A DNA stretch of 64,000 bases from Chamaecrista fasciculata (GCA_003254925.1 QANZ01003163.1:1-64000), one strand, 5' to 3'; numbered from the stretch's first letter, positions 31,747 through 43,477 are shown. The notes: generated by a model not told the origin, from the letters alone. A program made the numbers and translations.

Positions 31747-32049
31747 CATCTCAAGGCTTTGGTTCTATTGAGGAATTAATTTGTCCATTCATTCTTATCA
31801 ACACGTGCCATTTGGAAAACTCTCACTTATTTTCTACATCAAGCTTAATTCTATATCATTGTTATGTGAAAGTGTGATTAATCTCTTTGGAATGGTGGAC
31901 AACGATAATCAGATTTTAAATATAAATGTACAAAATAAATAAAAAAAAATAAATTATTTGATCCTTACATTTTATTCAAAAGTTTAATTTAGTCCATATA
32001 ATTTTTTTCTTGAACAAATCCTTATACAATTTAAGTGTTTAAACATTTT

Positions 32050-32445
32050 AATCTCAGTACAAAAATTTGCCAAACATTAACTAAGATAATCAATAAATAA
32101 AAGGTCAAAACCTCAAATTGGTCCTTTATAAATAGGGTAGATCTCAAATTGGTCTCTTATGTTTCATTTATTTTATATTGATCCAATATAATTTCATAAT
32201 TTCTCAAATTAGCCCCAAACCTAAATGTGGTCATATCTCTTTTGTTTTAAGTCGCATCTTGAAAATAAATTCAGGACTAATTTGAGAAATTATAAAAATA
32301 TATGGGATAATTTGAAACAAATAAAACATCAGTGACCAATTTGAATTCTACCCCATATAATAGGGACTAATTTGAGGTTTCGAACTAATTTTATTTATTG
32401 ATTGATTATCTTAGTTAATGTATGACAAATTTGTGTACTAAGATT
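32050..32445. mobile_element. Foldback MITE with arms of about 150 bp
   Basis: AATCTCAGTACAAAAATTTG on the left faces CAAATTTGTGTACTAAGATT on the right, and the mirror continues through ATAATCAATAAATAAA and CCTCAAATTGGTCC. The arms are long relative to the loop. It sits near the centre of the large inverted repeat. Confidence 0.8.
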
Positions 32446-32755
32446 AAGGCTGCGTTTGGATTCTTCTTCATCTTTTTTTATCTCTTCTTTGTCTCCCAAT
32501 ACTCCTTTAATACCAGAGTTACACTAAAAAAATCTTGTTTGTTTCACAGTTATCTTCCTCTCCTTTATTTTTCTCCTTTACCTCTCCTTTATCTTCTCAA
32601 ATTATTAACATATCCCTATTCAACTACTTATAATTACCTACTCTTTACTATAAAATAATAAAATACTCAAAGGGCATATTTGTAAATTGTATATTAAAAT
32701 ATTCTTATTTATTACTCTTACAACTTTCTCTTTGTATTCATTTTTTTACTATTTT

Positions 32756-32760
<5 letters not shown>

Positions 32761-32805
<45 letters not shown>
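32761..32805. repeat. (CT)n microsatellite
   Basis: About 22 perfect CT units follow a T/C-rich stretch. It is likely to be length-variable. Confidence 0.95.
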
Positions 32806-32808
<3 letters not shown>

Positions 32809-32925
32809 ACACACTCCACACACTCAAATTTGTGTGTATATATATAAAATATAATAATGAATAATATATTTTATTTTATAAAAATATTATATTATATTGG
32901 GTAAATTGCAATTTGGTAATTTTAA

Positions 32926-32966
32926 GTTTTAGGGGTTTAGGGTTTAAGGTTTTAGGGTTTTAGGAT
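32926..32966. repeat. Telomere-like TTTAGGG stretch
   Basis: Degenerate units of the plant telomere repeat (TTTAGGG, GTTTAGGG, TTTTAGGG) cover about 40 bases. A single undetermined base follows at 32974. It is too short for a telomere and fits an interstitial remnant. Confidence 0.6.
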
Positions 32967-33325
32967 TTTTAATNATTATTGTTACTAAAGTTTGGATTTC
33001 TGGTTCTTTTTCTCAACATTTGTCTCTTACTCTTTGTGGAAACCCCAAGATTGAAGACTGTCGTAAATTTTTTTTTGTTCTCTATTTCATCAATGATGCA
33101 AGAGAAAATGATACAAGGATGGCGTGCGAGGGGTCAGGGTCAGGGAGAACGCAGTATTTCAGTTTTGACTTTTGAGTGAAAAAAAATAATGTAAAACCAA
33201 AGGAAAAATTGTAAGACACGTGGCACAATACAAACCCTTAGATATAGTGTACGGTTGGGATCTCAAGACAGCAGAGACAGCACCAGAAAACTACGGTAGA
33301 GGATCCATTGCCGTTTTGTTTGCAG

Positions 33326-33816
33326 GAAAACTTAGACAGGCTTCACAAGAATCCATTTTCCTTTAGGATTAGTGCAGGCAGCCAATCTGCACCACTTGTT
33401 GCTTATAGTAAACCTGATTCTAGTGAAAAACTGAGACATATGCGGCCTTCATCATCACAGAAGTTTAATTCATATGTGCTACCAACACGAGTTGATGCAA
33501 AGAGTTCACTCTTTTCATAATCAAGTATTCTAGATTATTCGGAAATGCAGAGAGTTCAGACAAGTTTAAAGGAGCCTACAAGAAATATGTGGCATTCTTC
33601 CCCACTGGAACAAAAGAAATATGAAAAAATTCTTGGAGATGAGAAATTTAATGGTCCTGTCATCACAGATTCACAATCTATGCTTAGGGAGAGTAACAAC
33701 AATACTACTTCCACAAGATTGCCGCCACCTTTGGTAGATGGAATTTTAACTTAAAGTCAAAATTTTGTGGCCACTTACTCTAAAAGAGTTAAAAGGCAAG
33801 CCTTTTCTGGTCCATT
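33326..33816 (+). pseudogene. Fragment of an At2g33490-like host gene
   Basis: The stretch follows an intron-like end (TTTTGTTTGCAG up to 33325). It reads ENLDRLHKNPFSF, SAPLVAYSKPDSSEKL, NMWHSSPLEQKKYEKIL, STRLPPPLVDGI and, in another frame, KRVKRQAFSGPFT. I recognise these as parts of the plant protein group around At2g33490 (BAR-type, hydroxyproline-rich annotated). Only a C-terminal part is present, with stop codons at about 33518 and 33752, so it cannot be functional. The fragment ends exactly where a CACTA-type terminus begins. The family assignment is from memory and should be treated as probable. Confidence 0.6.
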
Positions 33817-34200
33817 CACTACAAGAAACATCTCAAATTGCTACCACCAGTATAGTTGGTAAACAATGAAAAATGGTTGGAAATAGGATGATTCCAACCG
33901 AATTGAAACCGAAAAAATCGGATGCATTTAGGCTGGTCGGAAATATTGTTGGCAACCGAATTCCGACCGAAAAATTTTCCAACCGATATGTTTATAACCA
34001 AAAGACGGTTGCAATATTTGCACCCAAAATACTCTTTCTCTCTCATTTTTTACCATCTTTCGGTTGGAAACATTTTTTTGAAAAAAAAAATAAAAATCTT
34101 TAAAAATATTGGAGGGAACTTGAAATGTAATTTTGGAGGGAAATTTAATTTTTGAAAAATTTTTGGAGGGAATTTTAAATTTTATTTTACAGTAAAACAT
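33817..34200. mobile_element. CACTA-type transposon end
   Basis: CACTACAAGAAACATC at 33817 is the classic terminus of plant CACTA (En/Spm) elements. Behind it come subterminal GTTGGAAAT, CCAACCGAA and CCGACCGAA words in both orientations, as such elements have. No opposite terminus (TTCTTGTAGTG) was found in the window, so the element is truncated or continues beyond recognition. The end at 34200 is arbitrary. Confidence 0.6.
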
Positions 34201-34684
34201 GAAAATATAATACAAAATTGTATAAATCCAATAATTTATATATGTTTTTTAAAAAATTAATTTATATTAATATTTTCATTAATTTTAAAACAGCATAAAT
34301 TATAAAAACAAAAATATTGTATTTTATAAGAGTAATTATTATTAGTGTTAAAAGTTGTTAATACACTATTTTTATTAATATTTTATTGAAAGAATACATT
34401 TAATATTTATTTATTCTTTATTTTTTTTTAATATTTCTATTAATACGTTTAAAACAATCTCTTTATTGCAAGAATACATTTAGGGGATTGAAAGAATACT
34501 TTTAATATATATTTCTATTAATATTTTTGTTTCCAGATCATTCCTGATAATATTCTCTCATTTAATGCAAATTTCTATTAAGAATACTTTTAATCTCTTT
34601 ATTGCAATCTCTTTAATGCAATCTCCTTTTATTTAATGCTCTCTGTCATTCCCTTTTTGTTTTATGACTTTTCTGCTTTCATGA

Positions 34685-34898
34685 AAAAGGAAATATAATA
34701 AAAATTGCGTTTTTTTTTTCCTTTTTCGTAGAAAAGGGGATTGCATTAAAAAGAAACAGAGTTCAGTACAGAAAACAAAGGAAAGCAGAACNAAAAGGAA
34801 ATATAATAAAAATTGCGTTTTTTTTTCTTTTTTCGTAGAAAAGGGGATTGCATTAAAAAGAAACAGAGTTCAGTACAGAAAACAAAGGAAAGCAGAAC
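34685..34898. repeat. Tandem copy around a single N (probable assembly artefact)
   Basis: 34685-34791 and 34793-34898 are almost identical and are separated by one undetermined base at 34792. Two overlapping contig ends joined without merging would look exactly like this. Confidence 0.8.
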
Positions 34899-36829
34899 AT
34901 AAAGGCTACACTGGAAACAGAATTGCGTTTTTTTTTCTTTGATTAAGTGGAAATGTGAGTACAAAGAAAGATAAGAAAACATAAAGGCTAAAAACCCAGA
35001 AGAAAAGTCTATCAGAGGGATAGACATTGAATGCTGCTATTGAACCAAAAATTAGATGGCATTGATTGAGATGTCTTTACTTATTTTTGGCAACTAGCTC
35101 ACACCCAATCAATGCCATAGGCCCCAAGATGCCACGGTGGGGATTTGGCATTGCACAAATGGAAGAGAGAGGATGGGTGAATGAAGAGGTGGCCATGAGA
35201 ATAGATTAAGAACAATAATAAACCAGCAGCATCATCCTTCTTGGATATTTAATTTCCTTCAAGAATGGTCATCTCCAAATGCCAAAACCAGCAGCATCTC
35301 CTTTAATCTGCACAACAATTTCTTTCTTGGAGTATGTCTAGTGTATGATAACTGAAAATATATTAAACAAAATAGTAACTGAAAATGCTGTAATTAAAAC
35401 CGTATAACATCAATAAGGGAAGATGATTTAAACAAAGCAAGAAGCAAGTTCCTGAAAACAGATCAAATCAGCACAACCTAAAAGAAAACCCACTTGAGAA
35501 AAACTACAAAGATCACAAGCATATAACTTCCACCACTGAGACGCATTCCACCACTGAGACGCATTCCGTTTATAAATTAAAAATATACAGTTTGATACGA
35601 AATGCAGAAAATCGAGAAGTAGAGTATAGAAGTTACTGGTAGTTTTGGAGAAGACGGCGTGTCGAAGAGCCCAAATGTCAAAGAAACCGAACCAGACGAT
35701 CAGAGTCGTGCGAAAGGCAGAGTAGATTCGTGCGAGAGAGACACAAACAAAAGAAATTAGGGTTGCGCGAACAGAGAGAGGGTTTCACCAAGAGAGAAAG
35801 AGTGAAACGATTCGTGCAAGCTAGAGTCGTGAGAAGGTTGCACGATTGTGAGAGGGTTTCAGCGAGAGAGAAAGAGTGAAACGATTCGTGTGTAAGTCAA
35901 GATTTCGGCGAGAGAGAAAGAGTGAAACGGCGAGAGAGAAAGAGAAAGAGGAAACCTAAATTTCGGCGAGAGAGAAAGAGTGAAACGGCGAGAGAGAAAG
36001 AGAAAGAGGAAACCTAAATGGATGAGATTTGGTAACAAAGGAATTAATAAAAGAATTTAAAAAAAATTGAACAAAAATAAAATAGGTAGCTTGTTATAAA
36101 ATGTTCCTCATAAAAAACTACATTCTAAACAAAGTGCAACATTAAACAAAATTAAAAAGTTTCAAAAGATACAATGGAGGTTGATTCTGAAACTTCTTCA
36201 AAAGTGCCTAAAGCTTTTGCAAATGAAGAAATGCAGAAAGTATATTTGCAAATGTTGAAAATTTTAGTTCCAAAATTATTTGAGTAATCAAATTTCTAAT
36301 ATTAATTCATCTCTTTTTTTTTTGCTGTATTTTTTTTTATTTTTAAGGACTAAAAAGTATACTCTAGCATATCATGTTTAAGGACTAAAGAGTACACTTA
36401 AGTATAATCCTCCTCACTCATATAAAATAATATAGATAGATAGAGATGTGGCTGTACCCAAAGATTGACAGATTATAAATTAGACTAATTAATTAAAGAT
36501 GTCGTTGTACCCAAAATCAATGGATATGGTAAGAGAGAACCACAAGTTGACAAATTTATGAATTATTAATTATATAGATAGGGATTAATTAATTGATTTG
36601 ACAACATCCATATATATCTTCATTGCTAAAAGGCCAAATTACTCAAAATATTATTAGAGAAAATGATATTCATATATATAAAAGAACTTACCGAAAAAAA
36701 AAGGTTCATGGGCATTTATTCTNTATATATATAATTTATATTAATTTACTTAAAAATAATTTTAGTCCTTGAAATTATACCAACTCAACAAGTTAATACT
36801 TGAGTCATCAAAATATATAATTTATGATA
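34899..36829. repeat. Gene-free stretch with GA-rich tandem units
   Basis: 35760-36020 repeats GAGAGAGAAAGAGTGAAACG-type words. A 58-bp unit (35902-35959) is followed at once by an identical copy (35960-36017). A single undetermined base lies at 36723 in a TA-rich run. No gene is seen. Confidence 0.65.
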
Positions 36830-37770
36830 TATTGGTATTCCTTCCTCTATTTTTTCAATTATATTAATAATATTTTTTTGCGTCAAAATTTAAAATAAAA
36901 TAATTCAGTCCATGTTATTTACATTTTGATCCATGAGTAAAAATATATAATCAAGACTCAAAAAACGACTCTATTTACATTTTGGGAATGTGTCGAGTGT
37001 GGATAACGACTCTATTTTTTGTTGAACATATCATAAGCTTTACCTTGTGGCTGAGTGATGTTTGAACAACAAAAAAATGGAAAAGGCATGAGTTCGAATC
37101 TTAGAGGTATTTTGCAAATAATATTTTTTTTGTTCACATGTCACACCTTGTTGTTTTGTATAATTTATTGTCTTCTATTTTGGCCTGGGTAATATTTTTT
37201 TTGTCTCATTCGACAATAAAAGTTACAGTTTAGTCTAACTTATTAATAGTATTTTTTTTAGTATAATCATATCTAAAAAATATACATTATGGTCCCTCCT
37301 GCAATAGTATAATTATTACAGGGTAATATTTTTGCTGGTGTGAAAATTTATAAGCATATTTCAGAAACATTAATGAGAAAAAATATATTTTTGGTGGTGT
37401 GAAAATTTAATTACAGTTTGGTCCCTACTCTAACACATATATAAGTAATTTTTTTGCGGTGAAAAATAAAAATATCAATATACGAAAAAAATTATAATTC
37501 TCGAATCCCAAGACTTTACAGTTTGGTCACTCTTCCCGTATATGTATGGATAATATTTTTTATACTATATCCTATTGATAAAAAATGTATAATTCATACA
37601 AAAAAATATGCATATTGGTCTATCATTCAGTATATATATGACTAATATTTTTTGTTCTGCAACTACTGAAGAACAAAATTTAGAAAAATACATAATTCAT
37701 ACCCAGAAAATATACATTTTAGTCCCTCCTCTATTATATACATGGGTAATATTTTTTGTAGTATCAAAAT
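36830..37770. repeat. Diverged tandem repeat, about six units
   Basis: The pattern (TTTGGTCCCTCCTCT, a TATATA run, TGGGTAATATTTTTT) recurs near 37170, 37290, 37415, 37530, 37620 and 37720, spaced about 90-130 bases and strongly diverged. It looks like an old satellite-like array. Confidence 0.6.
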
Positions 37771-38310
37771 TTTAAAATAAAATTAAAAGACAGTAAACAG
37801 GAAAAATATATAATCTAGTCCCAAAAAATTTACAATTCAGTACTCGAAAATTATATTTTGGTCCCACATTCACACCTCCAACCTCCTTTACCATACAACT
37901 ATAAAAATCTGCTTTATTAACTTCTCCTTTAGTACAAATTTCGAAGCACTCATTTATCATGCCACTTTACTAACACCAAAATAAACACCAAAATAACACT
38001 CCCTTATCCTCATTTATTTTTACCATTTTTACCCCTATACAACTTTAATAAAGGAGAATTTTGTACAAATTTCACAAATCATTACATACCCTTTAGAATA
38101 ATTTCACATCATAATTCCTCCTTACATGCCACCACAATCATTACATACCCTTTAAAATAATTTCACATCATAATTCCTCCTTTATCTCTCATTTTCCCAA
38201 ATAACATTTACTAAAAACTTCCTTTATAACACAAATCTTTTACCTCTCATTTACTACCTCTCCCCTCCTTTATCCTCCTTTAACTCATAACCCCCATCCA
38301 AATGCACCCT

Positions 38311-38960
38311 AAAATTTAAACACTTAAAAAGTATAAGGATTTGTTCAAGAAACTAAAATTATAAGAACTAAATTAAAATTTTGAATAAAGCGTAAGGATG
38401 AAATAATCTATTTTTTCTTTATTTTATACATTAATATTTAAAAACTGATTGTCGTTGGCCACCATTCCAAAGAGATCAAAATTATAAGGACTAAATTAAA
38501 ATTTTGAAAAACTTTATAAGGACTAAATTAAATAATCCGTTTTTTTATTATTTTATACATTTAAAATTTATTATCTTAACATTCTGAGTCCACCACTGCG
38601 CAAAGAGATTAAAATAAAGATGAATTAGTGAATCACATCACACTCTCATATATATTAAGCTTGATGTAGAAAATATCTTTTAGTTTCTTAAATGCCACGT
38701 GTGATAAGAATGAATGGGAAAACCAAATTTTCAACAAAAGCAAAGCCAGATCGTGAGATGCAAAATGAACGGATGAGATTCAACGGGAGAGAAACGGAGA
38801 GAGTCACTACGGGAGAGGATCCGTTCCCTGATTGGTCATGAAAAAGGTGTATTTCACATTCTCTCTCTATCATGATTGATCATACATTAAATTTTTGTCA
38901 CGTGTCAAATACTTATTGAAGAACCTTACAGTAAAAATATAAGGAACTTTACTTGTGTCT
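38311..38960. mobile_element. Right arm of the large inverted-repeat element
   Basis: This arm is the inverted counterpart of 30502-32049. It contains CACGTG beside TGATAAGAATGAATGGG, GGATCCGTTCCCTGATTGG and TAAGGAACTTTACTT. It has an internal partial duplication (two CCACCA...CAAAGAGAT stretches at 38459 and 38589). Confidence 0.75.
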
Positions 38961-38975
38961 TTCCCTTCAATTATA

Positions 38976-39240
38976 CCTCCAAAGCTTTTTTTGGGTCAAT
39001 TATACCCTTATACCCCAAAATCTTTTGTTTTTTATATCAATTGTACCTCCAAATTGAGGGTATTTAGGGTTACAATTGACTCAAATATAAAACATTGGGG
39101 GTATAATTGATTAAAAAAAACTTTAGGATATAACTAAAAGTCTGAAACTAACCTTATACTTTAAGGATATAATTGATAAAAAAGATTTTAAAAATATAAC
39201 TAAAAATGACAACATACTTTAAAAGTACCAATAATATTTT
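38976..39240. repeat. Foldback repeat of the ATTATACC type
   Basis: Repeated TCAATTATACC and GGTATAATTGA words stand in inverted order on either side of a centre near 39060. Related units are in UGT intron 1. Non-coding. Confidence 0.55.
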
Positions 39241-39658
39241 ATCCGATGGTTTATTGGTAAGAGTTTTAATATAGACGGTTAAAAATTTCAAACATTCTAA
39301 TGTTTTGAATTTATTTATTTTCTTAAATTTTAAGTGCTCCAACTAATAAAATATGAAATGTGGGAAAAGAAACCAAAAAAAAAAAGAGTCTAGATTATTA
39401 ATGTATATGTAAAGTTTGTCAAATTATTAATGTATATTAAAGGCCTTCATATAATTTTGGAGATCTTGTTGAGATGTCTTGTTATGCATTGTTGAGATGT
39501 CTTGTTATGCATTATTGCTAGATATATGCATTAGTCGTGCTACATTAATAATTTCATCTTCGACGTAATTGCATTTGATTGATTGACCCATCATTAATTG
39601 TATATTTGTATGTACTACTACTATTACTAATTTCCTATGTCTATTCTCATGCACGTCC

Positions 39659-39862
39659 TTTTTTTTTTTTTTTAAAAAAATTTAGGTGAGTTGGGCCGCG
39701 GGGGCTCACCGATGTTAGAGCAGGCCTCAAAGCTCTATGAGCGCTTATAAAGGTACTTATAGATCGCCTACCAACAAGGCCCTTATATCGGCAGTGAGAT
39801 TCGAACTCACGACCTTATGAATTATAAGTTGACTCCTTACCGACTGGACCAACCTTTATTGG
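39659..39862 (-). mobile_element. tRNA-derived SINE
   Basis: The minus strand starts with a tRNA-like head: A-box-like TGGTCCAGTCGG and B-box GAGTTCGAATCTC. An unrelated body of about 120 bases follows, and the copy ends in a run of about 14 A (seen as T at 39659-39673). This is the build of a Pol III-transcribed SINE. The head is not a functional tRNA, because the distances and the acceptor stem do not fit. Confidence 0.75.
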
Positions 39863-42189
39863 CACATGTCATTTTTCATATTGAGTTATTTTTCTTTGTA
39901 CGTATATTTTCTTCATGTTAATATTACTGGAAATTTGAGTTCCAATAGTTTGGGAATCCCCACATTTTTAATCTCTATTTTTTAAAAAAGAAGTTATATA
40001 TTTCGGAAATAAAATTTGAGCCACACAAAAGTGTGAGGTCTCTCTTTAAAGTTATAAATTAAAATGTTAAAATTTCATTTGGTCTTTATTGTTTGTCGTA
40101 GGTTATGGTTTAGTCTCTCTTTAAATGATTGCACTTATTTAATATCTTACTTAAAAAGTTTAAAGTTAACACAAAATTTTTGTAAATCTTTTGAAAGAAA
40201 ATTCCGCATCTTCTAGAAAACCAAAATTAACAAAACATTTTGTAATATCTTTATTGGAAAAAAATCTCCTTTTCTTCTGCAAATTTAATTGAATTCAAGG
40301 ATTTATATAAAATTTTGTTTATTTGAATTCTAATTAGATATTAAATAAGTGTAATTATAGTTTCCTTTATCTTTGTTGGGAAGATAACAATAATGCCAAG
40401 TAAACCAAAACACTATAAAAAAAAAAAATCTTCCCCACTTGAATGAACCTAATAGGAGCAATGAAGAGTGAAAAAACAAAGCAACAATCACAACATAAAA
40501 ATGCACAAAAACAAGAACACTGAAAATTATTTAACATGGCAAAAACTCCTCCAATGCGAAGGATAAAAACCACAAGACCTCATCCAGAAAATGAAATCCT
40601 CTATCACCAACAATGTCTTACAAATATTCAGTAAGCCACAATTGAACCAATATGATAGCTCAATCACAAACAAACTCAAAAACGAGCTAGAGCTAAACAA
40701 GAGAGATAAACTGTGATTAGAATAAAAAATGAGAAAGTTCTAACCGTCCAAAATCAATCTCCACTATTCAGAATGAAGAACAGAGAGCCATAAACATGCT
40801 CACCAAAACCCAGCTCGATCAGACAACGAATGAAAGGCTGATAGTTGAAAACGATGAAACATGACGGTGCAGGGATGCCCAGAAAAACAGTTCGATTCTT
40901 CACAAAAAAAAAAACACCATGTTCCAGACCTTCATAACTGATCTCCATCGTTAAAAATGAAGAATAATATGTTAGCTACTTGCCCACAAAATTTCAATCT
41001 GATCGGAGTTTTGATCACCGACTGATCGCCAGAAATGTGGAGTAAGGTCAAATCTAGAAAGTGAATAATCTCTCCTCTCATTTGTATTTTTAAAATAATG
41101 TGATTCTCCCACAAAAAAAATTTTCTGCTCTAGGGTTTTAGTGATTCAACTTATCAAGAGAATGAAAGGACAAAAATAACCCTCATGGACTTAAGCAAGT
41201 GAACCTCACAAGATTGAGTTTTATCAATAGGAGGGAACTCAAAAACCTAACAGTCATACCAATTGTTAAGAGATGAAATTATGTCATTTTAATAGTAGAT
41301 CTAATTTGATTATAAATAAAATAAATGTATAATGACTTAAAAATAAAAATTAAAACTATGAAGATTTAATTAAAAATTGATATAAATTATAAGGACCAAC
41401 AGATTAATTAAACTTACATAATAAAACCCCTAACCAATTAAGAAAGAAAAATAATTTTGCGGTTAATAAGTCCTACCAATAAACATTAATCCCTATTCCC
41501 TAATATAAGGCATTTTTTATATATATCATTGCATTATCAAAAAATTGAATGTGTGGCTAGTAATACGTTTATTTTCACTCATACCATGCTATAATAACTA
41601 GAGTTGCCCACTTCCGCACGGAAGATACTCTTGTGATATATAGTAATGACAAATGAAGCCATCGACTTCAACCAGGACTAATTTGATAGTGATTTACATA
41701 GGATTTGATAACTAAGTTACATATTAAGATATATAAAATATTAGGTAGGATATTTTAATAATTAAGTGTTTGGACTCTTACTTTTTAAGGGTTAAATTTT
41801 AAATAAACTGTAAACCAATGTACTTTTGAGATATAAATAAAACTTGAAATTAAAAGTGTATTAATTTTGGCCTAAGTCTTATTTTGGTCGATCTCTTATA
41901 TTTTACTCAAAGTTCAGTTTTGATCTCTCAATTTTTTTTCGTTCCATTTTGGTTCATCAACTTTCCAAAAGTTTCACTGTTAGTTCCCGACTCTTTTTAA
42001 TTATTTTTCATTAAGATCCTTCTCATTTCATAATAGGATCAAAACGTAAGGAAAATAAGGAAATAGAGAGTTTAAATTGATTTCACACCATTTTTTTTTT
42101 TAAAAAGCACAGCATCCAGCATCCAACTTCTCTTCTTCTTCTTGACTGCGGAACCAAAACCTCAAGAGAAAGAGAAAATGAATTGTTGA
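39863..42189. other. Gene-free region with possible LTR remnants
   Basis: At 41245-41275 the minus strand reads CTCTTAACAATTGGTATGAC, which resembles a Copia LTR end followed by a degenerate primer-binding site. 40366-41260 may then be leader or LTR debris of a Copia element. No second LTR was found and no coding motifs remain. Short frames here match no family. Confidence 0.35.
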
Positions 42190-42364
42190 GGGTTCTCCCA
42201 ACAAGCATAAGAGAGCCTCCTAATTTCTAACACATAAAATGAGCAATTCAAATAGTGAGAAAGAACTCCAATTTATAAGGAAAAAGAGAGCAAATATCAA
42301 TCAGAAACAATCGACGTGGGACTTGCAAAAGTCCGTGTGCCACAACCTACACCAGCAACGCAGT

Positions 42365-43020
42365 TAGGAGTGTTCGTTGGGTGGTTATGAATAACATTTT
42401 TAATCGAACCCCTCACATCGATTTGAAGTAATTCTTAATCAACTGGTTAAAAATAATTTGCTTAACCAAACCAAACCAATAAATAAGCGGTTTTGGCGGT
42501 TGGTTTGAGCGGTCAAAAAGTTTATTTTTTGTTTTTATTAATTAATTATAAAATTAGAAAGAAAAAAATGTATTTAAGAGTTGTAAGTGAAATTTATAGA
42601 ATAAATAAAAAAAATAACAAACAATAAGGCCAAAAAAATAAAAATAAAAATAACAAACAATATTAGAGATTTGAGAAGATAAAATTGTAAAGACTAAAAC
42701 AGTAGTTAGTCTCATTGATTGAGGTGACAAATTTATATGATTTCAAGATAACATAATTAAAAGTATGATAAAATTAAATGATTATAGAAAAATTAATAAT
42801 TTTTTTATTAAATGTAATCATATATAACACAATAAAAGTTAAAAAAAAAAAACAACATATAAGTACTAGCGGTTCTATTCGATTAATTTTATGCCTAAAT
42901 TGTTAACCGAACCAAACCATCTGATTTTGAAGCATTTTTAACCAAACCAAACCGCTCATTAGTCGGTTTGGTTCGGTTTAGTTTGGTTAAATTGGTTTGC
43001 TTTAGTTTTGAACACCCCTA
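42365..43020. mobile_element. Non-autonomous hAT element
   Basis: It starts TAGGAGTGTTCG and ends GAACACCCCTA, with flanks AACGCAGT (42357-42364) and AATGCAAT (43021-43028), 6 of 8 matching, as in an old hAT insertion. GGTTTGGTT and AACCAAACC words fill both ends. Confidence 0.75.
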
Positions 43021-43028
43021 AATGCAAT

Positions 43029-43477
43029 CACAATGAAATAGTCCATTGCATCTCCCCTTCTTTGGGCGGCGCTTGCGGCCCCCCATTGAGGCTGCTCTTA
43101 TGTCGTTCACTTTCTCTCTCCAAGATCTTTTCTGTGTCATCTCATGACTCAATCAGACTCACTTATTGGCGGCTCTGAGGCCCTAAAAGCTAATATCTCC
43201 CACTCGCATATGGTGGGAGGTCCGTGTCTTTCCTTGTTGCAAAGGAATTCTCCATCTCTCATTGTTGTTCCCTTACATATTCCGTGTCAGTCATGAATCA
43301 TGACTGCTTGGCGAGTGTGTGAGCTCTTATGCTAGAAGCCTTTTCAAGCCCAACAATAAGTAATAATGCTACAACCCAAAAATGGTATATGTATCCATAT
43401 ACATGCTTGTCTGATCCCTTCAAGTCCTCAGAGACTTAGACTCTAGCTATTCTCAGTCGATAGGTATCCACAACCAT
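43029..43477. other. Unclassified repeat-like stretch
   Basis: This moderately GC stretch, together with 42190-42364, may be an LTR split by the hAT element, since it is transcript-like and lacks a protein frame. No matching second copy exists in the window. Confidence 0.3.

Larger units (their letters stand above)
30502..32049. mobile_element. Left arm of a large inverted-repeat element, with two hAT insertions
   Basis: After removal of two hAT elements (30599-31063 and 31124-31746), this arm is the inverted counterpart of 38311-38960. Shared landmarks are GGTTCCTTAT, the GGATC-TCTC-CGTAGT stretch, CCATTCATTCTTATCA, CACGTG next to GCCATTT, CATCAAGCTTAAT and CTCTTTGGAATGGTGG. It encodes nothing. 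Confidence 0.75.
32448..38309. mobile_element. Segment bounded by PIF/Harbinger-like ends
   Basis: The left end GGCTGCGTTTGGAT and the right end ATCCAAATGCACCC are inverted, and both are flanked by TAA (32445-32447 and 38310-38312). A TGCGTTTGG-type end with a 3-bp TAA/TTA duplication is typical of PIF/Harbinger (Tourist) elements. The 5.9-kb inside shows no transposase. It holds a host gene fragment, a CACTA-type terminus and diverged repeats, so either much has been inserted or two partial elements are seen. Confidence 0.5.

Noticed and set aside
36830..37770. CRISPR-like array
   Set aside because: The units are strongly diverged, have no constant direct repeat and lie in a plant genome; it is an old tandem repeat.
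39800..39862. tRNA gene
   Set aside because: A and B boxes are present, but no cloverleaf with a proper acceptor stem can be drawn and a SINE body with poly(A) tail follows.
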